Part shown: one piece after another, positions 57,215 through 64,000 of the stretch
How the letters are laid out: each line of letters starts with the position of its first letter
How positions within the stretch are numbered: position 1 is the first letter of the stretch
The notes under the pieces: model-generated
Told to the model about the DNA's origin: nothing
The model's input: only the letters and a program-made list of their open reading frames with translations
Database searches by the model: none
DNA from: JAEXZL01 sp049943125
GTDB taxonomy: Bacteria > Bacillota > Clostridia > Clostridiales > Clostridiaceae
Reading direction: 5' to 3'
DNA length: 64,000 bases
Assembly: GCF_049943125.1 (NCBI RefSeq)
Contig: NZ_CP188040.1
Coordinates: 3,410,001-3,474,000 of the forward strand
Made by a program: the position numbers and the translations under genes

Positions 57215-59407
57215 ATGTTTGCAGGGATAATAGTTAATAGCGAATCCATAGCTTTAGATAAAATTTTTACATATAAAGTTCCAGAAGACCTGGAAGATAA
57301 GCTTAAGATAGGGCAAATAGTAAATATACCTTTTGGAAGAGGTAATAAGTTAGTAATGGGTTTTGTTTACTCTATTAATAACGAAATACAGAGCGATTAT
57401 AATAAAATCAAAAGCATTCATTCCATTAAAATTGTTGAAGAGACTTTTACTGAAGACAATATTAATCTTATTGAATACATAAAAGAGAATTACCTTTCAA
57501 CTTATTTAGAAGCATTAAAACTATTTATACCAACGGGAATCCTTTCTGGGGCAAGAAGAAAAACGAAAATGGTATTGTATACTGGAAAAGCTTTGGATGA
57601 TAAGTATGACAAAGACCCATATAAATCAATTTTTAACTTGATTAAATTTAATGAGGGTAAATTTATTAAGAATGATATATGTCAAAGACTTAATATATCT
57701 ACTAGCCCGCTGAATACTTTAATAAAGCATGGATATATTACTGCTGGTGATAAAGTAGTTAATAGATATAACACTAGAGAATATGAAGCTTACCTAAAAA
57801 AGGATCTCAGCGAAGCACAAAAAGATGTATTTAATGAAATAATTTTAGGAGAGAATAATGTTTATCTTCTCAAAGGTGTAACAGGCTCAGGAAAAACAGA
57901 AGTATATATGAATCTTGTGGAAGAATATATGAAGCGAGGTAAAAGCTCTATAGTACTTGTACCTGAAATTGCTTTAACTCCTCAAATGGTAGAGAGATTT
58001 AAAGGACGTTTTGGACGAGACATTGCTATATTTCACAGCAGATTATCAGATGGTGAAAGGTTTGATGAATGGTATAGAGTTAAGGAAGGGAAAGCTAAGC
58101 TTGCTATAGGAGCTAGATCTGCTTTGTTCCTTCCCTTTTCTAACCTTGGATTAATAATTGTTGACGAGGAACATGAAAACAGCTACAAATCAGAAAGTGA
58201 CCCAAAATACCATATTAGAGACATAGCAGTATTTTTAAGTAAAAATAATAACTGCAGGGTAGTATTTGGATCTGCAACACCAAGTATTGAATCTTATCAT
58301 AATGCAAGGAATGGAGAATATAAGCTAGTTCAATTAAATAACAGAATCGATGGTGCTACCATGCCACTTATAACTCTTGTAGATATGAGGGAAGAACTAA
58401 AGAATAATAACCGTTCCATCTTCAGCAAGCAGCTTTATGAGGAGATTAATTTAAGACTTTCAAAAAAAGAGCAAATTATCCTCTTTTTAAATAGACGAGG
58501 CTATTCTACCTTTGTTTCATGTAGAAAATGTGGCTTTGTATTTAAATGTCCAAATTGTGATATCTCGCTAACATACCATACTAATGGAAGACTAATTTGT
58601 CATTACTGCGGTCATCAAGAAGGCTCAAGAAATACATGTCCAAAGTGCAGTAGTAGCTATGTAAAATATTTCGGAGTAGGTACAGAGAAGCTAGAAAAAG
58701 AAATCAATAAAACCTTTCCCAGTGCAAGAACCATAAGAATGGACTTTGACACTACCAGAAAAAAGGACTCTTATGAAGAAATATATAAGACCTTTAAAAA
58801 TGGAAAGGCTGATATTTTATTAGGAACTCAGATGATAGCTAAAGGACTAGATTTTCCCAATGTAACCTTAGTTGGAGTTATATCCGCAGATTTATCCTTA
58901 AACTTACCTGATTTTAGAGCATCAGAAAGAACCTTTCAACTAATAACCCAGGTTGCAGGAAGGGCTGGAAGAGATAAAAAGTTAGGTAAGGTACTAGTGC
59001 AGACATATACACCAGAGCATTATAGTCTTCAGCTTGCAAAAAACTATGATTATGAAGGTTTCTACAAGGATGAAATTAAAATAAGAGAATTTATGAGTGA
59101 CCCACCTTTTTCAAAAATAATGCTTATTAATCTTAGTTCTGAAAAAGAAGAGTTATTAATAAATAAGTCCAATGATGTAGCTATACATCTTAAAAAAGAA
59201 TATAAATCTGATGAATTTTCTATATTGGGACCATCACCCTGTATAATAGGTAAAATTAAGAGTATGTTTAGATGGCAGATAATTGTAAAGGGCAATATTG
59301 CCAATGATACAGCTCACAATATTAAAAATAGCGTCTATAACTTGATTAAAGACGTATATAATGATATAAGAATAAATATAGATATTAATCCAAACAATTT
59401 ACTGTAA
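57215..59407 (+). CDS. priA: Primosomal replication restart helicase PriA
   Basis: Superfamily 2 helicase that reloads the replisome at stalled forks. Of 730 residues, an N-terminal DNA-binding domain (about 1-110) is followed by Walker A GVTGSGKTEVY (about 230), DEEH, and a zinc region with four CxxC pairs (CRKC, CPNC, CHYC, CPKC at about 435-480), then the C-terminal helicase part with TQMIAKGLDFPNVTLVG and QVAGRAGR. ATG 57215 is chosen; GTG 57206 is too close to AAAAGGA. Confidence 0.97.
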   Translation: MFAGIIVNSESIALDKIFTYKVPEDLEDKLKIGQIVNIPFGRGNKLVMGFVYSINNEIQSDYNKIKSIHSIKIVEETFTEDNINLIEYIKENYLSTYLEALKLFIPTGILSGARRKTKMVLYTGKALDDKYDKDPYKSIFNLIKFNEGKFIKNDICQRLNISTSPLNTLIKHGYITAGDKVVNRYNTREYEAYLKKDLSEAQKDVFNEIILGENNVYLLKGVTGSGKTEVYMNLVEEYMKRGKSSIVLVPEIALTPQMVERFKGRFGRDIAIFHSRLSDGERFDEWYRVKEGKAKLAIGARSALFLPFSNLGLIIVDEEHENSYKSESDPKYHIRDIAVFLSKNNNCRVVFGSATPSIESYHNARNGEYKLVQLNNRIDGATMPLITLVDMREELKNNNRSIFSKQLYEEINLRLSKKEQIILFLNRRGYSTFVSCRKCGFVFKCPNCDISLTYHTNGRLICHYCGHQEGSRNTCPKCSSSYVKYFGVGTEKLEKEINKTFPSARTIRMDFDTTRKKDSYEEIYKTFKNGKADILLGTQMIAKGLDFPNVTLVGVISADLSLNLPDFRASERTFQLITQVAGRAGRDKKLGKVLVQTYTPEHYSLQLAKNYDYEGFYKDEIKIREFMSDPPFSKIMLINLSSEKEELLINKSNDVAIHLKKEYKSDEFSILGPSPCIIGKIKSMFRWQIIVKGNIANDTAHNIKNSVYNLIKDVYNDIRINIDINPNNLL

Positions 59408-59438
59408 ATTATAATAATAAACAAGGAGGGATCTCACA

Positions 59439-59888
59439 ATGGCTTTAAGAAATATAAGAACTGTTGGCGATGATGTTTTAAGAAAAAAGTGTAAAAATGT
59501 TGATAATATAAATGATAGAGTTAGAACCCTTATAAAGGATATGTTTGATACTATGTATCATGCGGAAGGCGTAGGCCTTGCAGCTCCTCAGGTGGGAATA
59601 TTAAAGAGAATATTTGTTGTTGATATTGGTGAAGGTCCATGGGTCTTTATAAATCCTGAAATAACTGAAATGAGTGGCTGTCAAATAGATATAGAAGGTT
59701 GTCTAAGCATACCAAATGAGCAGGGAGAAGTTGAAAGGCCTAATATAGTAAAGGTTAAGGCTTTAAATGAAAAGGGAGAAGAATTTACAGTGGTAGCAGA
59801 GGGCTTCTTTGCAAGAGCTATCTGTCATGAAAATGATCACTTAAATGGCATTCTCTATACCGATAAACTCTATAGTAAGGAGAGCTAA
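59439..59888 (+). CDS. def: Peptide deformylase
   Basis: Removes the formyl group from nascent proteins. The 149 residues contain the three motifs: GVGLAAPQVG (about 44-53), EGCLSIP with the metal-ligand C88, and HENDH (H130-H134). The last is normally HE(I/V/M)DH, so Asn at residue 132 is unusual, but the ligand His and catalytic Glu are intact. AAGGAGGG precedes the ATG. fmt, which adds the formyl group on initiator tRNA, follows after one base. Confidence 0.96.
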   Translation: MALRNIRTVGDDVLRKKCKNVDNINDRVRTLIKDMFDTMYHAEGVGLAAPQVGILKRIFVVDIGEGPWVFINPEITEMSGCQIDIEGCLSIPNEQGEVERPNIVKVKALNEKGEEFTVVAEGFFARAICHENDHLNGILYTDKLYSKES

Positions 59889-59889
59889 T

Positions 59890-60828
59890 ATGAAAATAGT
59901 TTTTATGGGAACTCCAGACTTTTCAGTTCCTTCATTAAAAGCACTAGCTGAAAGCCATGATGTTGCAGCTGTTTTTACTCAACCAGATAGACCTAAAGGC
60001 AGAGGTAAAAAACTATCTATGTCTCCTGTGAAAGAGCTGGCATTACAAAAAAACATTCCTGTTCATCAACCGGAAAAGCTTAAAAATAACAATGAAGTTT
60101 TTGAGATTATTAAAAGCTATCAACCTGATATTATAGTAGTAGTGGCTTTTGGTCAGATATTACCTAAAGAAATACTACAGCTTCCTAGATATGGCTGTGT
60201 AAATTTACACGCATCTCTGCTTCCCAAATATAGAGGTGCAGCTCCTATAAACTGGTCTATAATCAATGGGGAAAAAGAAGCTGGTAATACAACTATGTTA
60301 ATGGCTGAAGGACTAGATACTGGTGATATGCTATTAAAAGATTCTATAAAACTAGATGAGAATATAAATGCAGGAGAGCTTCATGATATTTTAGCTTCAA
60401 GAGGAGCAAAATTGCTAATAGACACATTAGAAGGACTTGAAGCAAATAATATTGTTCCAATGCCTCAAAATGATTCTTTAAGCACCTATGCCTCTATGCT
60501 GTCTAAAGAAATGGCCGTGATAGATTGGAATAAAAGTGCCGAGGAGATTCATAATTTTATTAGAGGGCTAAATCCTTGGCCAGTAGCTTATAGTTACTAT
60601 GAAAATCAAATGTTGAAGATATATGAAAGTGAAGTTACCTCTCAAAAATCTACAGAAAAACCTGGAACTGTAATTGAGGTATCAAAAAGCGGTATAAAAG
60701 TATCCTGTGGTATGGGTGTTATTCTTATTAAAAAAATTCAACTTCCTAATTCAAAACCTATGTATGTCAAGGATTATATAAACGGAAATGATTTAAAAGT
60801 TAAAGCTTTACTAGGAAAGGAGAAATAA
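59890..60828 (+). CDS. fmt: Methionyl-tRNA formyltransferase
   Basis: Formylates Met on initiator tRNA using 10-formyl-tetrahydrofolate. The 312 residues have FMGTPDFSVPSLKAL at the start, the catalytic region VNLHASLLPKYRGAAPINWSI (given here from LHASLLPKYRGAAPINW, with Asn and His of the active site) and a C-terminal OB-like tRNA domain. ATG 59890 follows AAGGAGAG in def; it pairs functionally with def. The metallopeptidase gene starts one base after the stop. Confidence 0.97.
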   Translation: MKIVFMGTPDFSVPSLKALAESHDVAAVFTQPDRPKGRGKKLSMSPVKELALQKNIPVHQPEKLKNNNEVFEIIKSYQPDIIVVVAFGQILPKEILQLPRYGCVNLHASLLPKYRGAAPINWSIINGEKEAGNTTMLMAEGLDTGDMLLKDSIKLDENINAGELHDILASRGAKLLIDTLEGLEANNIVPMPQNDSLSTYASMLSKEMAVIDWNKSAEEIHNFIRGLNPWPVAYSYYENQMLKIYESEVTSQKSTEKPGTVIEVSKSGIKVSCGMGVILIKKIQLPNSKPMYVKDYINGNDLKVKALLGKEK

Positions 60829-60829
60829 T

Positions 60830-61510
60830 ATGTTTTACGACCCAACGTTTTTACTTTTGATTCCAGCTTTAATAATTTCATTTTGGGCTCAAAGCAAGAT
60901 TTCTAGCACCTATAATAAATATTCTAGAGTTAATAATGCAAATGGTTATACAGCATATCAGGTAGCAAGACAGCTTCTTGATGATGCAGGATTAAGCAGC
61001 ATTCCTATTGAACAGGTTAGAGGTAACCTAACAGACCATTATGACCCAAAGAACAGAGTTCTTAGGCTTTCTCAAACGGTTTACAGCAGCTCATCCGTTG
61101 CATCAATAGGAGTCGCTGCCCATGAAGTAGGTCACGCTATTCAGCATCAAGAAAGCTATATGCCTTTAATCTTTAGAAATACTATTGTTCCTCTAGCAAA
61201 TATTGGTTCAAGTTTTTCTTGGGGCTTATTTTTCCTAGGTATTGTATTAGGACTTCCAACACTAACTGATATAGGGATAATTCTATTCTCTGCGGTAGTA
61301 CTTTTTCAGCTAGTGACCCTGCCAGTAGAATTCAATGCTTCAAATAGAGCTATAGAATTACTTGGTAGTAAAAGTATTCTTGTAAGAGATGAATTAACTT
61401 CTGCAAAAAAGGTATTAAACGCTGCTGCAATGACTTATATAGCAGCTACACTTATGTCCGTTGCTCAACTATTAAGATTATTATTGTTAAGTAATAGACG
61501 TAGAGACTAG
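60830..61510 (+). CDS. Zinc metallopeptidase, YugP family
   Basis: A 226-residue membrane protein: an N-terminal helix (about 5-22), a soluble zinc-protease segment with HEVGHAIQHQE (HExxH, about residues 99-103), and two to three C-terminal helices, with FNASNRAIELL carrying a possible third ligand region. It belongs to the DUF2268-like neutral zinc metallopeptidase group called YugP. Substrate is unknown. It is conserved between fmt and rsmB in Clostridia and is co-transcribed with them. Confidence 0.9.
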   Translation: MFYDPTFLLLIPALIISFWAQSKISSTYNKYSRVNNANGYTAYQVARQLLDDAGLSSIPIEQVRGNLTDHYDPKNRVLRLSQTVYSSSSVASIGVAAHEVGHAIQHQESYMPLIFRNTIVPLANIGSSFSWGLFFLGIVLGLPTLTDIGIILFSAVVLFQLVTLPVEFNASNRAIELLGSKSILVRDELTSAKKVLNAAAMTYIAATLMSVAQLLRLLLLSNRRRD

Positions 61511-61518
61511 GAGGGTCA

Positions 61519-62838
61519 ATGAAGCCAAGAGAAATAGCAGTAAATGTACTAGATGAGGTATTGTATAAGGATGGATATTCCAATCTAATTTTAAATAAAG
61601 AGCTAAATAAAAACAATATCGATACCAAGGATAAAGGATTGATTACGGAAATTGTATATGGAACATTAAAGCAAAAATATTCTATAGATAAAGATATACA
61701 ACTATATTTAGATAGAAAGCTATCCACTTTAGATCAGCATATATTAAATATTTTAAGAGTATCCTTCTATCAGTTAAATTATTTAGATAAGGTTCCGGAG
61801 TACGCAATTTTAAACGAAGCAGTAGAAATAGCAAAAAAATACAAAAAAGGACTACAGGGGTTCGTAAATGGTGTTCTTAGGAATCACTTGAGAAAAAGGT
61901 TAACTTACTCACCTATCAACAAAATTGATGAGCTATCCTATAAATATTCCTTCGAGCCCTGGATGAGTAAGCTTTTTGTTAATCAATACGGCAATGATAA
62001 GGCTACGGAAATTTTAAGAGGTTTAAATTTTAATCCTTTTGTGACATTGAGAGTTAATAGTCTAAAAACTAATTTTAATGATGCCTTTGAGGAATTAAAG
62101 TCCATGGGATATGATATAGTTGAAGGACAGCTATCCCCTGATGCACTTCATATAAGAAAGGGAAGTAACATAGACAATAATCCTCTTTTTAAAAGAGGGT
62201 GGATTACAGTGCAGGATGAGAGTGCTATGATGGTGACAGAAGTATTATCACCAAAAGCCAATGATGTAGTTTTAGACCTATGTGCAGCCCCTGGTGGGAA
62301 AACCACTCATGCAGCGGACCTAATGGGTAATGAAGGTAAAATATTATCTTTTGATATATATGAAAATAAACTTAAAAAAATTAAAGATAATTGTGACAAA
62401 TTAGGCATACATATAGTCGAGACAAAAGTGATGGATGCTACAGTACTATGTAAGGATTTGGTTTCTATCGCTGACAAAATAATCCTCGATGTTCCTTGCT
62501 CTGGTCTAGGTATTATAAGGAAAAAGCCTGAAATCAAATGGACTAAAGGCAAGGAAGATATTAAGTCTCTAATAAATATTCAAAGGAAAATAATAAGTAA
62601 CGCCATAAGCTATTTAAAGGAAGGTGGAACTTTAGTATATTCTACCTGTACTATAAATAAAGAAGAAAATGAAGAAAATATCCGATGGTTGTTAGAACGA
62701 TATCCAGAAATGAAACTTGAAAATATATTCTTTGGAAATAGTGATAATTTAATTTATAATAGAGAAGGGGTAACTATACTACCAAATGAATATATGGATG
62801 GATTTTTTATTTCTAAACTAACAAAAGACAGTAGGTGA
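61519..62838 (+). CDS. rsmB: 16S rRNA (cytosine-967-C5)-methyltransferase RsmB
   Basis: SAM-dependent m5C methyltransferase of 439 residues. An N-terminal NusB-like domain (about 1-130) precedes the catalytic domain with DLCAAPGGKTTHAADL (about 255-270), the motif VI DVPCSGLGIIRKKPE and the catalytic Cys in STCTINKEENE. The length and NusB domain are those of RsmB. AGGAGGG precedes the ATG. rlmN starts 4 bases after its stop. Confidence 0.96.
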   Translation: MKPREIAVNVLDEVLYKDGYSNLILNKELNKNNIDTKDKGLITEIVYGTLKQKYSIDKDIQLYLDRKLSTLDQHILNILRVSFYQLNYLDKVPEYAILNEAVEIAKKYKKGLQGFVNGVLRNHLRKRLTYSPINKIDELSYKYSFEPWMSKLFVNQYGNDKATEILRGLNFNPFVTLRVNSLKTNFNDAFEELKSMGYDIVEGQLSPDALHIRKGSNIDNNPLFKRGWITVQDESAMMVTEVLSPKANDVVLDLCAAPGGKTTHAADLMGNEGKILSFDIYENKLKKIKDNCDKLGIHIVETKVMDATVLCKDLVSIADKIILDVPCSGLGIIRKKPEIKWTKGKEDIKSLINIQRKIISNAISYLKEGGTLVYSTCTINKEENEENIRWLLERYPEMKLENIFFGNSDNLIYNREGVTILPNEYMDGFFISKLTKDSR

Positions 62839-62842
62839 GGTA

Positions 62843-63871
62843 ATGATTAATATCTTAGACCTTAGCCAGGAGGAGCTGAAGAACTGGCTTCAGGATAATA
62901 ATGAGAAGGCTTTTAGAGCTGAACAGGTCTTTAATTGGATATATAAAGGCCAATGGGATTTTAAAGAAATGAAAAACGTTAATACTTCTGCTATAGATAA
63001 ATTAACTGCAAATTTTTATATTGGTATTCCTAAAGTATTGGAGAAGCTTTACTCAAAAGATGGAACTATAAAATTGCTTATAGCTTTATCTGACGGAAAT
63101 GTTATAGAAACAGTAATAATGAAATATAAACATGGAAATTCAATCTGTGTTTCCACTCAGGTAGGCTGCAGAATGGGATGCAGGTTTTGCGCTTCAACCT
63201 TAGGAGGTAGGATAAGGGATCTTACCGCTGGAGAGATACTATCACAGATACTTCTTGCTGAAGTGATTATTTCAGGAAAAATATCTAATGTGGTCTTAAT
63301 GGGAAGTGGTGAACCCTTAGATAACTTTTCCAATGTTATTAAATTTATTGAATTAGTTAACAGTCCTAAAGGTTTAAACATTGGTCAAAGGCACATTACC
63401 CTTTCTACCTGTGGACTTGTTCCTAAAATATATGAATTAGCTGATAAAAAGCTACAAATAACCTTAGCTATTTCTCTTCATGCTTCCACTGATGAAAAGC
63501 GTAAGGAAATGATGCCTATAGCAAATAGATATTCGATAAATGAAATATTACAGGCCTGTAAGTATTATACTGATAAAACAAACAGAAGGATAACCTTCGA
63601 ATATGCCCTTGTTAAAGGCTCAAATGATACAAAAGAGGATGCATATAAACTCTGTGATTTGCTTAAGGGCACCTTAAGTCATGTTAATTTAATACCAATC
63701 AATGAAGTTACGGAAAGAGAATATCAACGTTCTGAAGATAGAGCTATATTAGAGTTTTATAATATACTAATGTCAAAAGGAATTGAAACTACAATAAGAA
63801 GAGAAATGGGTTCAGATATTAATGCGGCCTGTGGCCAGCTAAGAAGAAGTTACATTGATGCGACTAGGTAG
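62843..63871 (+). CDS. rlmN: 23S rRNA/tRNA adenine-C2 methyltransferase RlmN
   Basis: Radical SAM methyltransferase making 2-methyladenosine at A2503 of 23S rRNA and A37 of some tRNAs. The 342 residues hold CRMGCRFC (CxxxCxxC, about 108-115) in STQVGCRMGCRFCAST, GSGEPLDN, and the C-terminal Cys in AACGQLR (about residue 334) that takes part in catalysis together with an earlier Cys near residue 114. AGGTGAGG, partly within rsmB, is the ribosome binding site. Confidence 0.97.
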   Translation: MINILDLSQEELKNWLQDNNEKAFRAEQVFNWIYKGQWDFKEMKNVNTSAIDKLTANFYIGIPKVLEKLYSKDGTIKLLIALSDGNVIETVIMKYKHGNSICVSTQVGCRMGCRFCASTLGGRIRDLTAGEILSQILLAEVIISGKISNVVLMGSGEPLDNFSNVIKFIELVNSPKGLNIGQRHITLSTCGLVPKIYELADKKLQITLAISLHASTDEKRKEMMPIANRYSINEILQACKYYTDKTNRRITFEYALVKGSNDTKEDAYKLCDLLKGTLSHVNLIPINEVTEREYQRSEDRAILEFYNILMSKGIETTIRREMGSDINAACGQLRRSYIDATR

Positions 63872-63885
63872 ATAGGGGTGTTATT

Positions 63886-64000
63886 ATGGTGGGTTATTTA
63901 ACAGATATAGGAAATTCAAGGCCATTGAATGAGGATTACATCAACTATATCGAAGAAGATAATTTCAAATTATATGTTATAGCTGATGGAATGGGAGGAC
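63886..64000 (+). CDS. PP2C-type Ser/Thr phosphatase (Stp/PrpC/IreP-like), 3' end missing
   Basis: Only the first 38 codons are in the window. VGYLTDIGNSRPLNEDY is the start of bacterial PP2C phosphatases, with the metal-ligand region IADGMGG at the right edge. AGGGGTG precedes the ATG. After rlmN this phosphatase is usually followed by a PASTA Ser/Thr kinase and rsgA. It would counteract that kinase, and IreB (21388) would be a natural shared substrate. Confidence 0.93.
   Translation, partial: MVGYLTDIGNSRPLNEDYINYIEEDNFKLYVIADGMGG

Overview
The window looks like a chromosomal core region of a low-G+C, endospore-forming Clostridia member, probably Clostridiaceae. The evidence is AT-rich DNA with frequent TTG/GTG starts, strong AGGAGG-type ribosome binding sites, sporulation genes (sigK, spoIIGA, sigE, sigG, ymxH, spoIVA), and a pilT beside sigK and ftsA. 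Almost all genes are housekeeping genes on the + strand. No prophage, insertion sequence, CRISPR array or rRNA is visible.

Layout: 1-9.2 kb holds tgt (cut at the left edge), yajC, a TIGR04086-type membrane protein, apt, bifunctional relA, dtd, a glyoxalase II-like hydrolase, hemZ and aspS. At 9.3-10.9 kb there is an orphan CsoR-family repressor and, on the - strand, a split threonine/serine exporter. From 11 to 21 kb come glyA, a flavin reductase-like protein, rarA, iscR-iscS-iscU, a PRC-barrel protein, an AI-2E-type permease and T-box-controlled alaS. From 21 to 32 kb come ireB, ruvX, a DUF1292 gene, a fur-family gene, RNase J, typA, mltG, a trmR-like methyltransferase, a U32 protein, udk and a penicillin-binding protein. 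At 32-37.3 kb is a four-gene ABC importer operon with a DUF3798 lipoprotein and unknown substrate. From 37.5 to 52.1 kb is the division and sporulation block: sigK, pilT, ftsA, ftsZ, spoIIGA, sigE, sigG, ymxH, nrdR, pgeF, a DUF512 radical SAM protein, der, gpsA and spoIVA. After a lone tRNA-Pro(GGG), a 32-residue small protein gene and an asparaginase, the last 10 kb holds yicC-remA-gmk-rpoZ-coaBC-priA-def-fmt-metallopeptidase-rsmB-rlmN and the start of a PP2C phosphatase gene.

The genes cover tRNA charging and modification (alaS, aspS, tgt, dtd, trmR-like, U32, fmt/def, rlmN, rsmB), the stringent response (relA), Fe-S assembly (isc), cell division coupled to the sporulation sigma cascade (ftsA/ftsZ, pro-sigE and its protease, sigG, pro-sigK), and Ser/Thr phospho-signalling (ireB here, phosphatase at the right edge).

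The most interesting non-coding area is 39.64-39.99 kb, between pilT and ftsA. A near-consensus promoter on the - strand reads a leader with a two-codon ORF and an eight-codon ORF. The leader ends in a 13-bp perfect hairpin that encloses the start codon of an unrecognised 38-residue protein. A hairpin shared with pilT ends the unit. Other unusual control elements are two terminator-like hairpins that contain the ribosome binding site of the next gene (1.3 kb and 30.1 kb), a hairpin between the ribosome binding site and start codon of ireB, and a promoter immediately upstream of a terminator before typA.
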